Assembly: GCA_025463105.1 (NCBI GenBank)
Contig: JAOAPW010000311.1
Location: forward strand, 1 to 8,455
Direction of reading: 5' to 3'
DNA: 8,455 nucleotides
Source: Candidatus Acidiferrum typicum
Lineage (GTDB): Bacteria > Acidobacteriota > Terriglobia > Acidiferrales > UBA7541
Positions 1-5,559 of this stretch are shown piece by piece (within the stretch, counting starts at the first letter, position 1; every line of letters starts with the position of its first letter). The position numbers and the translations under genes are program-made. Under the pieces are notes generated by a model. It ran no database searches. It was not told the origin of the DNA and was given only the letters and a program-made list of their open reading frames with translations.

Positions 1-68
1 TGCACCAGCAGAGCAAACAGGGCCAGAATCAGGATTTGCCTGGCATTTTTTCGCACATACGCTTCCAC
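1..68 (-). CDS. N-terminal start of a membrane or exported protein, cut by the window edge
   Basis: On the minus strand a reading frame opens at a GTG (68-66), with a second in-frame GTG at 56-54, and stays open to the window edge. From the second GTG it reads M-R-K-N-A-R-Q followed by the hydrophobic run ILILALFALLV. A short positive head followed by a hydrophobic segment is typical of a signal peptide or a first membrane segment. A GGAAG element lies 5 nt before the second GTG, so start 56 is at least as likely as 68. The gene lies about 60-70 nt downstream of the phosphoglucomutase stop in the same direction, so co-transcription is possible. Fewer than 25 codons are visible, so no family can be named. 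That it is a real gene is an inference from the leader-like composition. Confidence 0.45.
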   Translation of the reverse strand, partial: MEAYVRKNARQILILALFALLV

Positions 69-97
69 GTTCCTAAGAGAAATTTTTGAAGGGCGCT

Positions 98-142
98 TCA
101 ACCCTTTGCTGCTCAACCTTTTGCTCATCAACCCTTTACTCC
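98..142. repeat. Three-copy 15-bp tandem repeat over the stop codon of the phosphoglucomutase gene
   Basis: Three adjacent 15-nt units (98-112, 113-127, 128-142) share the core TCAACCCTTTGCT with one to four differences each. On the minus strand each unit ends in TGA in the phosphoglucomutase reading frame. The first TGA met is the true stop (130-128), and the next two units lie just behind it as untranslated copies. A fourth, diverged AAGGGT element lies inside the last codons of the gene, in the Lys-Ile-Lys-Gly stretch. Confidence 0.7.
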
Positions 143-1585
143 CTGTGCAGCACCCTTTATTTTGCCGGCTCCAAGCGAGGCCCGCACATCGCCGACCCAG
201 GCGCTGGTTTCACTGGCCAATTGTGCGGCGGCCTGTGGCGTTGACGCCTCGGTATAAATCCGCATAAGAGGCTCGGTGCCGGAAAGCCGCAGCAGGACCC
301 AGGAGCCGTCGTCGAAGGCAATTTTCAATCCATCCGTGCGATCGAGATTCGCGACATGCCGGCCAAGAAAAGTTTTGAAATCGGTTTTCAGCCGTGCGAC
401 CGTTTCAGTCTTGACGTCCTCCGGCAGGTGAAGATTGGTTCGCAGCGGCCAGTATTCGCGGCCAACGCGTTTGAACAGCGCGCGCAATTGCCCGGCGAGC
501 GAAGCGCCGCGCACCGCCACCATTTCCGCGACGAGCAGGCACGCGAGGATGCCGTCTTTTTCCGGGAGGTGCCCGCGAATTGAGAGGCCGGCGCTTTCCT
601 CGCCTCCAAGCGCAATCTTGTCCTGCTCAATCAACTCGCCGATATATTTGAAGCCCACGGGAGTTTGATAAATCGTAGTGCCGTAATGCTCGGCCACCGC
701 GTCGATCAAATGTGAAGTGGCCACGCTGCGTCCAGCGGGCATTTTCCATCCGCGGGTTTCGACAATGTAGTCGTATAGCAATGCAAGAATGTGATTGGGC
801 TGGATCCATGCGCCGTCGGAATCGAGGATGCCGAAACGGTCGGCGTCCCCATCGGTGGCGAGACCCACGGCCGCTTTTTTCGCGAGCAGCGCTTCGCGCA
901 AGGTCCGAAGATTTTCCTCGGACACATCGGGCCCGGAGCCGTCAAACAGGACATCACGATCTGTGCGCATCGCTTGCACGTTGACGCCGCGGGCCATCAG
1001 CGCGTGGTCCAGATACCCGGCGCCGCAACCATGAAGCGCATCGGTGACGACGCTTAGTTTGGCGTCGCTCATGGCTTTAAAGTTGATCAACTGGCCCAGG
1101 CGCTCGAGGTAGGCGTCCCGAGGATCGATCTTTTCAAACGCTTCGTCATTTGATTTTGCGGGGGCGCGCTCGCCCATTTTTGCGGCTCGCGCTTCGATGT
1201 CGTGCGTCACTTCAGGAAGCGCGGGACCGCCATCAGGGCCGGAGAATTTCAGGCCCTGGTATTCCGCCGGATTGTGGCTCGCCGTGAAATTGATCGCGCC
1301 ATCGATTTTTCGGCGCTTGATTTCAAAGGCAATGGCTGGAGTTGGAGCCGCGCGTTCGCAGAGCAGCACGTGAATGCCATGCTCGCGAAGAATCTGCGCG
1401 GCTGTCAGCGAAAATTCTTCAGCAAAAAATCGCGTATCGTGCCCGACGATCAGCGTAGGCTTCGCATTGCGGCTGCGCACATGGTCAGCGATAGCCGCCA
1501 CAGCCAGGCGCACGTTTGCGAATGTAAAATCCTCCGCGATGATTGCGCGCCAGCCTGAGGTTCCGAATTTAATCGCGGTCGTCAT
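128..1585 (-). CDS. Phosphoglucomutase/phosphomannomutase family protein
   Basis: A complete 485-residue member of the alpha-D-phosphohexomutase superfamily, a cytosolic enzyme moving phosphate between C1 and C6 of a hexose through a phosphoserine. All four signature loops are visible: the phosphoserine loop TASHNP (residues 101-106, Ser103), the metal-binding loop DGDADRF (245-251, Asp245/247/249), the sugar-specificity loop GGEESAG (327-333) and the phosphate-binding loop RLSGTEPLMR (433-442). The N-terminal FGTSGWRAIIAEDFTF is typical of the bacterial PGM-like group rather than of E. coli Pgm or ManB. The length is normal. The start ATG at 1585 directly precedes this conserved N-terminus, although the ribosome binding site is weak. 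It is divergent from cutA. Glucose versus mannose specificity cannot be read from sequence; the GGEES loop is compatible with glucose-1-phosphate, which would feed glycogen or UDP-glucose synthesis. Confidence 0.95.
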   Translation of the reverse strand: MTTAIKFGTSGWRAIIAEDFTFANVRLAVAAIADHVRSRNAKPTLIVGHDTRFFAEEFSLTAAQILREHGIHVLLCERAAPTPAIAFEIKRRKIDGAINFTASHNPAEYQGLKFSGPDGGPALPEVTHDIEARAAKMGERAPAKSNDEAFEKIDPRDAYLERLGQLINFKAMSDAKLSVVTDALHGCGAGYLDHALMARGVNVQAMRTDRDVLFDGSGPDVSEENLRTLREALLAKKAAVGLATDGDADRFGILDSDGAWIQPNHILALLYDYIVETRGWKMPAGRSVATSHLIDAVAEHYGTTIYQTPVGFKYIGELIEQDKIALGGEESAGLSIRGHLPEKDGILACLLVAEMVAVRGASLAGQLRALFKRVGREYWPLRTNLHLPEDVKTETVARLKTDFKTFLGRHVANLDRTDGLKIAFDDGSWVLLRLSGTEPLMRIYTEASTPQAAAQLASETSAWVGDVRASLGAGKIKGAAQGVKG

Positions 1586-1626
1586 CTACAATGCGTTTAA
1601 TATGCATCCCCGGCGAAGTATTGTAG
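1586..1626 (-). promoter_or_regulatory. Divergent intergenic region: inverted repeat CTACAAT/ATTGTAG with possible -10 for phosphoglucomutase
   Basis: CTACAAT (1586-1592) and ATTGTAG (1620-1626) are exact reverse complements, 27 nt apart, directly upstream of the phosphoglucomutase start. Read on the minus strand, the distal arm provides TACAAT (1625-1620), five of six matches to the sigma-70 -10 box, which would leave a leader of about 28 nt. The -35 region at 17-nt spacing is poor (TGGTCG). The repeat could instead form a stem in the leader, next to the start codon. Both readings are inference. Confidence 0.3.
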
Positions 1627-1686
1627 CGTGGCATGCAGCGCGCGACCAGACGGGATGTATGGGAATCGAGAAAGAGTAACGGGACT

Positions 1687-1693
1687 GGAGGGG
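1687..1693 (+). promoter_or_regulatory. Ribosome binding site that sets the cutA start at TTG
   Basis: GGAGGGG lies 3 nt (5 nt from the GGAGG core) before the TTG at 1697. Neither upstream in-frame ATG (1628, 1655) has a comparable element, and both would add residues unlike any CutA N-terminus. Confidence 0.65.
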
Positions 1694-1696
1694 CAC

Positions 1697-2038
1697 TTGA
1701 CTGACAAATTTGTGGTGCTGGTGACATGTTCTACCGCGGCGGAGGCGCAACGTATCGCGCGTGCCGTTGTGAACGCGCGCCTTGCCGCTTGCGTGAACAT
1801 CCTGCCAGGTGCGGTCCAATCCATTTATCGCTGGAAAGGGAAGGTCGAAACGGCGCGCGAGCGCCTGTTGCTTATTAAAACTTCTCGCAAGCGTCTGCCG
1901 AAGTTGCAGGCGGCTGTGAAACGTTTGCACTCCTACGATGTGCCCGAGTTCATTGCCGTCCCGATTGCGGCGGGTTCTCCTGGGTATCTCTCGTGGATCG
2001 AGGAATGTGTCGAAGAATCTCCTCGGGCCAAAAGATAA
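1697..2038 (+). CDS. cutA: CutA family divalent-cation tolerance protein
   Basis: A CutA1-type protein, small and cytosolic, that forms very stable trimers with a ferredoxin-like fold similar to PII signalling proteins. E. coli cutA was found through divalent-cation (copper) tolerance, but its biochemical role is still unclear. Hallmarks visible are VVLVTCSTAAEAQRIA near the N-terminus, LAACVNILPG (29-38), QSIYRWKGKVE (41-51), LLLIKTS (57-63) and HSYDVPEFIAVPI (78-90), ending in YLSWIEECV. I choose the TTG at 1697 because it gives 113 residues, the usual family length, begins right at the conserved strand and has a strong Shine-Dalgarno. The ATG at 1628 would add 23 residues of no CutA character. 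The gene is monocistronic here: divergent from phosphoglucomutase and convergent with the PLP enzyme gene, with a palindrome 40 nt after its stop. Confidence 0.93.
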   Translation: MTDKFVVLVTCSTAAEAQRIARAVVNARLAACVNILPGAVQSIYRWKGKVETARERLLLIKTSRKRLPKLQAAVKRLHSYDVPEFIAVPIAAGSPGYLSWIEECVEESPRAKR

Positions 2039-2078
2039 TCCGTCTTAGCAGCGTGCAAACATTGGATCAACTTATACG

Positions 2079-2110
2079 CTGTAGGGGCACGGCATGCCGT
2101 GCCCCTACAG
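2079..2110. repeat. Perfect 32-bp palindrome between convergent genes, REP-like or bidirectional terminator
   Basis: The left arm CTGTAGGGGCACGGCA (2079-2094) is the exact reverse complement of 2095-2110, with no spacer. It lies 40 nt after the cutA stop, and its right end is one base from the stop codon of the convergent gene. As RNA it would fold to a very GC-rich hairpin from either strand, able to block or end transcription and protect 3' ends, although no U-tract follows. Palindromes of the form GTAGGGGC...GCCCCTAC recur in the intergenic DNA of several bacterial phyla (from memory, not checked), so a dispersed repeat is likely. Confidence 0.85.
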
Positions 2111-2111
2111 T

Positions 2112-3251
2112 TCACATCTTATTGAGCGCGTAATCCAGATCAGCGATCAGATCTTCCACGTCCTCGATGCCGACGGAGATGCGGATGAGTCCGTCGGTAA
2201 TGCCGATACGTTCGCGGACTTCCGCGGGGACAGAGGCATGAGTCATCGTCGCGGGATGTGAAATCAGCGTCTCAACTCCTCCGAGGCTTTCCGCAAGCGA
2301 GCAGAGCTTTACATGGTTGAGCATTTTTCTGGCATTTTCGAGAGTGACAACGTCGAAGGAGATCATAGCGCCGAAGCCGCGTTGCTGCCGGACCGCGACA
2401 TCATGGTGCGGATGCGACGGCAGTCCAGGATAGTGGACACGCTGCACGCGGGGATGGTCTTCGAGGAAGCGCGCAATCACGCGTCCGTTCGCATCGTGCT
2501 GCTTCATGCGCACGGCCAGCGTTTTTATTCCGCGAGAGACGAGGAAGCAGTCCATGGGCGCAAGCCCTGCGCCTGTCGAGCGTTGCAGGAAATATATTTT
2601 TTCCGCATCAGAGGGACGCGTCAGGATGGCGGCTCCGCCGAGCGAATCGCTGTGGCCGTTCAGATATTTCGTCATCGAGTGGACTACAATCTGCGCTCCG
2701 AGCGCGATCGGCGATTGAAGATACGGACTCAGAAACGTGTTGTCCGCGACCAATGTAGCCCCTTGCGCGGCGGAAATGTTCGCCATCGCCGCGATGTCGG
2801 TGACGCGCATCGTTGGGTTTGTGGGCGTCTCGATATAGATCATTTTAGTATTCGGCTTGATTGCCTTCTCGACGTGCGTGGTCGAAGAAGTGTCCACGAA
2901 ACTGAAGTCCAGCCCCCATTGCACCAGGAACTGCGTAGTCAGCCTGATCACGCCACCATAAACCGCCTCGGAAATAATCGCGTGGTCGCCCGGACGCAGC
3001 AGGCGGAACACCGAATCGATCGCAGCCATCCCGGAGGTAAAAACGAAAGCCGCGCTACCGCCTTCCAGCTTCGCGACGGTCCGCTCGAGAGCACGCCGGT
3101 TTGGATGCGCCGTTCTTGCGTAGTCGTAGCCCTTATTTTTTCCGAGCTGTTCCTGAACGTAGGTCGAGGTTTGGTAGATTGGAGCGACGATTGAACCTGT
3201 CGCTGGATCAGGTTCCTGTCCTACGTGGATAGCATCGGTAGCGAATCCCAT
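2112..3251 (-). CDS. Cystathionine gamma-synthase/lyase family PLP enzyme (Cys/Met metabolism)
   Basis: A 379-residue fold-type I PLP enzyme of the Cys/Met metabolism family, acting in the cytosol in transsulfuration or sulfhydrylation (cystathionine gamma-synthase, gamma-lyase or O-acyl-homoserine sulfhydrylase). Visible are the phosphate-binding Tyr44-x-Arg46 loop, the SGMAAI segment (73-79), Tyr98 in VYGG that stacks on PLP, Asp170 in VADNTF, the PLP lysine Lys195 in HSMTKYLNGHSD, and the C-terminal SLGGVETLISHPATMTHAS (322-340) with the substrate-carboxylate Arg357 in LIRISVG. The start at 3251 has AAGGAG 4 nt upstream and begins at the family's normal N-terminus; an in-frame ATG at 3404 would add 51 residues of unrelated sequence. 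The loop that normally reads TGNPT is TAHPN here (47-51). Sequence alone does not decide between synthase, lyase and sulfhydrylase. Confidence 0.93.
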   Translation of the reverse strand: MGFATDAIHVGQEPDPATGSIVAPIYQTSTYVQEQLGKNKGYDYARTAHPNRRALERTVAKLEGGSAAFVFTSGMAAIDSVFRLLRPGDHAIISEAVYGGVIRLTTQFLVQWGLDFSFVDTSSTTHVEKAIKPNTKMIYIETPTNPTMRVTDIAAMANISAAQGATLVADNTFLSPYLQSPIALGAQIVVHSMTKYLNGHSDSLGGAAILTRPSDAEKIYFLQRSTGAGLAPMDCFLVSRGIKTLAVRMKQHDANGRVIARFLEDHPRVQRVHYPGLPSHPHHDVAVRQQRGFGAMISFDVVTLENARKMLNHVKLCSLAESLGGVETLISHPATMTHASVPAEVRERIGITDGLIRISVGIEDVEDLIADLDYALNKM

Positions 3252-3255
3252 GGGT

Positions 3256-3261
3256 CTCCTT
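3256..3261 (-). promoter_or_regulatory. Ribosome binding site that sets the PLP enzyme start
   Basis: On the minus strand AAGGAG precedes ATG 3251 by 4 nt. It supports the 379-residue product over the longer frame starting at 3404. Confidence 0.7.
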
Positions 3262-3588
3262 GGCTGCAAGTCTTTGACCGATATGCTGCGACAAAAAATG
3301 TCAGCCCGTCGAAAGTAGCTCAGGAGCACACGCGAGTCAATCAGACTACGAGTGCTGGACCGGACTGCAACTTCGGCAAATTTCCGAACAAGGATGCTCT
3401 GCACCTCGGGTCAACCACCCTTTTCAGACGCTTCTACGCTTGCATGGGGCGGCAAAAAGATCAAAAATGGGTGTTACGGGCATTTCAGTTTCTCGGCAGA
3501 CTACACGCTTTACTAAGGCGTTCAGCGTAAATGTCTAGCCCGCATCCGTAAGTGCATAGGTTATTTGGTCGGGGAGGGCGTCGCAGAA
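3262..3588. other. Gene-free gap between divergent genes, including the leader of the PLP enzyme
   Basis: No convincing gene is visible. On the minus strand, upstream of the PLP enzyme, there is a 5-bp hairpin TTCGG/CCGAA with a 7-nt loop (3372-3388), a weak GGGT/ACCC hairpin (3408-3420), and a poor sigma-70 candidate: TTGACT at 3340-3335, 17-nt spacer, then TACTTT at 3317-3312. I looked for a SAM riboswitch because of the methionine-pathway gene and did not recognise the S-box core or a SAM-II type. On the plus side, GGGGAGGG (3571-3578) probably serves the next gene. An ACGCT/AGCGT inverted repeat occurs at 3504-3527. Confidence 0.5.
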
Positions 3589-4008
3589 ATGAGCGCCTCG
3601 AATCACATGAAAAATATTCCAGTTATTCTGTTTTCCGTCACTTTGCTTTTTTCTTCGGCATTGCAAGCGCAGGACAAGAGTCCCGATGCCAAAGGCAAAG
3701 CGGATTCAGGTTCCAATTCGGTCCATTTGACAATTGTCGTAACCACAGCAGAAGACAAGAAACCCGTCGACAGCGCCAGCGTGTACGTGAAATATGTTCA
3801 GGGCCGATTATTGGGCAAAGACAAGAAGATCGAGATGAATCTCAAGACAAACATGTCGGGCGTAGTCCACGTGCCGGAAATTCCTCGCGGGAAGTTTCTG
3901 GTTCAAGTGATCGCGCCCGGGTGGAAAACTTTCGGCGAGTATTACGAAGTAGAGCAGGCGGAACAGACGATCAATATTGAGCTGGCACGTCCCCCCAAGT
4001 GGTATTAG
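3589..4008 (+). CDS. Small exported protein with a carboxypeptidase-regulatory-like beta domain
   Basis: A 139-residue protein. Residues 7-27 form a clear Sec signal peptide: MKN, a hydrophobic core IPVILFSVTLLFSSA, and likely cleavage after LQA27 before QDK. A polar linker (28-44) is followed by one beta-sandwich-like module: VHLTIVVTTAEDKKPVDSAS, then NMSGVVHVPEIPRGKFLVQV and APGWKTFGEYYEV, ending in INIEL. This is the pattern of carboxypeptidase regulatory-like or transthyretin-like domains (a 'T-x-x-G' strand followed by a 'P-x-G-x-Y/F-x-V-x-V-x-A-x-G' strand), common in exported proteins of Acidobacteriota and Bacteroidota. I choose ATG 3589 because GGAGG lies about 11 nt upstream. ATG 3607 is possible and gives a more standard signal peptide, but lacks a binding site. 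It is likely periplasmic. No catalytic residues are seen, so a structural or ligand-binding role is only inferred. Confidence 0.75.
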   Translation: MSASNHMKNIPVILFSVTLLFSSALQAQDKSPDAKGKADSGSNSVHLTIVVTTAEDKKPVDSASVYVKYVQGRLLGKDKKIEMNLKTNMSGVVHVPEIPRGKFLVQVIAPGWKTFGEYYEVEQAEQTINIELARPPKWY

Positions 4009-4123
4009 TCTCTCCGAGCGCCAGGGTTTTTCGCCGTCCGAATGCTTCATCTTTGTGCAAACAGGATCAAGCGCTTTATTTCGCGAGCGGTAAGCACCTC
4101 TAATGGGTTCTTTTCCACAACCT

Positions 4124-4143
4124 TTTCAACACAACTGTTGAAA
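4124..4143. repeat. Perfect 8-bp inverted repeat with 4-nt loop
   Basis: TTTCAACA (4124-4131) is the exact reverse complement of TGTTGAAA (4136-4143), separated by CAAC. It lies 116 nt after the stop of the small exported protein. No U-run follows on either strand, so it is not a textbook terminator. It could be an operator or RNA hairpin. Confidence 0.6.
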
Positions 4144-4332
4144 TCGCGGAGAGCGCCTTTAGAGATTCCAATAAAAGTCCGGCTAACGTCATTCGGAGCG
4201 ATGGACTACGCTTGCTTTTTGTTTTGAATCAGGAGAGATTCGTCGCTTCGCTCTGATTGACGACCAAAGCACTTTCTCTTCAGCCTGTTTAACTGCGTGT
4301 GCGCAGGGTGTAAGATCAACGCTCCTGATTTT

Positions 4333-4344
4333 GATTCGAGAATC
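4333..4344. repeat. Short palindrome GATTCGAGAATC at the permease translation start
   Basis: GATTC and GAATC are separated by GA and end 4 nt before the ATG of the permease. The element covers the position of any ribosome binding site (GAG at 4338-4340), so a local hairpin or bound protein could affect expression. This is inference from position only. Confidence 0.35.
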
Positions 4345-4348
4345 TGCG

Positions 4349-5467
4349 ATGGACGTGAAACCATACAAAGGATTTGTCGTCTGGCATCTGCTCTGGAACA
4401 ATCTGGGCGTTCGCCCGCTGCGCTCCGCGTTGAGCATCCTCGCACTTTCCCTTCAAGTGTTTCTGGTTCTGCTGATTGTCGGCTTGACGTCGGGCGCTTT
4501 GTCAGACTGGCGCACGCGCGCGGAGGGAATTGGCGCCGACATCATCGTGCAGCCTCCCAACTCGTCCATTTTCTTCGCATTCTCCAGCGCTGTGATGCCT
4601 GAAACGTTGACGGATAAAATCGCGAGCCTGCCTGGGGTCGATGAAGTCGCTCCGGTCCTGATCGTAGTGGATCAGCACAACCTGGGAGTCGTGTACGGCA
4701 TTGATTACGACAGGTTTGCCGGTCTGAGCAGTGGGTTTTCTTTTCTTTCGGGCGGCCCATTCCATCAGCCGACTGAGGCCATGGCCGATGATTTGTCCGC
4801 ACATTCGCGAAAACTGAAAGTCGGCGACACAACGACTCTCATAGGACATGACTTCACCATCTCGGGAGTCGTCCTGCACGGCAAGGGCGCGCGCTTTTTT
4901 ATTCCCTTGAGGACCGCGCAGGACATCGCCGGCGCCGACAAACGAGTCTCCATGTTTTTTGTGCGCAGCAAAGGCGATACTGAAGCCGTCCGCAATGAGC
5001 TGGTCAAGTTGCTCCCCACCTATAAGATTCGATCGATGGCGGAGTTCAGCACGCTAATGACTTCATCGAATCTTCCAGAGTTGAAACCGTTTATCCGCTC
5101 ATTCCTGATTCTTGGCGTGACGATTAGTTTCCTGGTCGTGCTGCTCACCATGCACACCATGGTTTTGGAACGTACCCGCGACATCGGCATCCTGAAGGCC
5201 CTGGGATCTTCACGCCTTGAAATCTGCGGAATGATTGTCGGCGAGACGTTAGTCATGGTGGCCCTGGGTGTAGCCTTCGGATTATTCTGCACTTACAGCA
5301 TCGTTGCCGTCCTGCATCGGACCTCTCCAACACTTCAAGTCGAAATCGAGGGGGCCTGGATCTTGCGCGCGATATTGCTGACAATCGGCGGCGCGATCGC
5401 GGGAGCGGTTTATCCCGCGCTACGTGCCGCGCAAAGCGATCCGGTCGATGCCCTCGCCTACGAATGA
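4349..5467 (+). CDS. ABC transporter permease, MacB/FtsX (DevC-like) family
   Basis: A 372-residue inner-membrane permease with the four-helix MacB/FtsX layout: a first membrane helix (about 29-50), a large extracytoplasmic MacB-type domain (about 55-245), then three helices (about 250-273, 296-322, 339-358). The conserved cytoplasmic loop VLERTRDIGILKALGSSR (272-289) is the part that contacts the ATPase in this family, and the C-terminus PALRAAQSDPVDALAYE is also typical. The length is close to DevC-type permeases, which work with a MacB/LolD-like ATPase and often a membrane-fusion protein to export lipids, peptides or drugs. No ATPase or fusion protein is visible in this window, so the partner must be encoded elsewhere. 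ATG 4349 is preferred over TTG 4331 although its ribosome binding site is weak. The substrate is unknown. Confidence 0.92.
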   Translation: MDVKPYKGFVVWHLLWNNLGVRPLRSALSILALSLQVFLVLLIVGLTSGALSDWRTRAEGIGADIIVQPPNSSIFFAFSSAVMPETLTDKIASLPGVDEVAPVLIVVDQHNLGVVYGIDYDRFAGLSSGFSFLSGGPFHQPTEAMADDLSAHSRKLKVGDTTTLIGHDFTISGVVLHGKGARFFIPLRTAQDIAGADKRVSMFFVRSKGDTEAVRNELVKLLPTYKIRSMAEFSTLMTSSNLPELKPFIRSFLILGVTISFLVVLLTMHTMVLERTRDIGILKALGSSRLEICGMIVGETLVMVALGVAFGLFCTYSIVAVLHRTSPTLQVEIEGAWILRAILLTIGGAIAGAVYPALRAAQSDPVDALAYE

Positions 5468-5498
5468 ATCGGAATTTCCGAAAGCAGGAAATCCGATT
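5467..5498 (+). terminator. Bulged 12-bp hairpin directly after the permease stop
   Basis: AATCGGA (5467-5473), a bulged A, then TTTCC (5475-5479) pair with GGAAA (5487-5491) and TCCGATT (5492-5498) around a 7-nt loop. The stem starts on the last base of the permease stop codon. No clear U-tract follows, so it may act as a 3'-end stabiliser or a poor intrinsic terminator. Its position suggests that transcription of the permease ends, or is reduced, before the glutaredoxin-like gene. Confidence 0.5.
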
Positions 5499-5526
5499 GC
5501 ATCCTTGCATTCAAATCTGATACAAC
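5497..5526 (+). promoter_or_regulatory. Possible sigma-70 promoter for the glutaredoxin-like gene
   Basis: TTGCAT (5497-5502), an 18-nt spacer and TACAAC (5521-5526) with an extended TG two bases before it. This would start transcription about 27 nt before the gene. The matches are partial; it overlaps the end of the preceding hairpin. Confidence 0.25.
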
Positions 5527-5559
5527 GAGATCCCGGGGCGCTCCTCAGCGAGACATTTG

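Larger units (their letters stand above)
4009..4348. other. Repeat-rich gap without a clear gene
   Basis: Four structures stand out. (1) A perfect 8-bp stem TTTCAACA/TGTTGAAA with a CAAC loop (4124-4143), flanked by an outer CTCTAA (4098-4103)/TTAGAG (4159-4164) pair. (2) GAATC-AGGAGA-GATTC (4226-4241), overlapping TCGTC (4240-4244)/GACGA (4259-4263). (3) GATTC-GA-GAATC (4333-4344), right before the permease start. (4) A minus-strand open frame without a start codon (4205-4047), described in the findings. The GATTCGTCGCTTCGCTC stretch resembles the 'GATTCNTCGCNNCGCTC' intergenic repeat I associate with acidobacterial genomes (from memory). I see no convincing promoter for the permease. Confidence 0.5.

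Noticed and set aside
1628..1696. Longer CutA starting at ATG 1628
   Set aside because: It adds 23 residues absent from CutA proteins and lacks a ribosome binding site; TTG 1697 has one and gives the normal length.
2313..3194. Long plus-strand open frame of 293 codons opposite the PLP enzyme
   Set aside because: It is antisense to a fully conserved PLP enzyme, is rich in Arg/His/Asp of the kind produced by reverse-frame reading, and has no recognisable domain or ribosome binding site.
3252..3404. N-terminal extension of the PLP enzyme from ATG 3404
   Set aside because: The extra 51 residues do not match the family, while AAGGAG directly precedes ATG 3251 and the normal N-terminus.
3408..3424. 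GGGT/ACCC hairpin followed by TTTT on the plus strand
   Set aside because: The stem is only 4 bp and no plus-strand gene lies upstream to terminate.
4042..4227. 61-codon plus-strand open frame in the repeat-rich gap
   Set aside because: There is no ribosome binding site, domain or coding-like composition, and it spans the inverted repeats.
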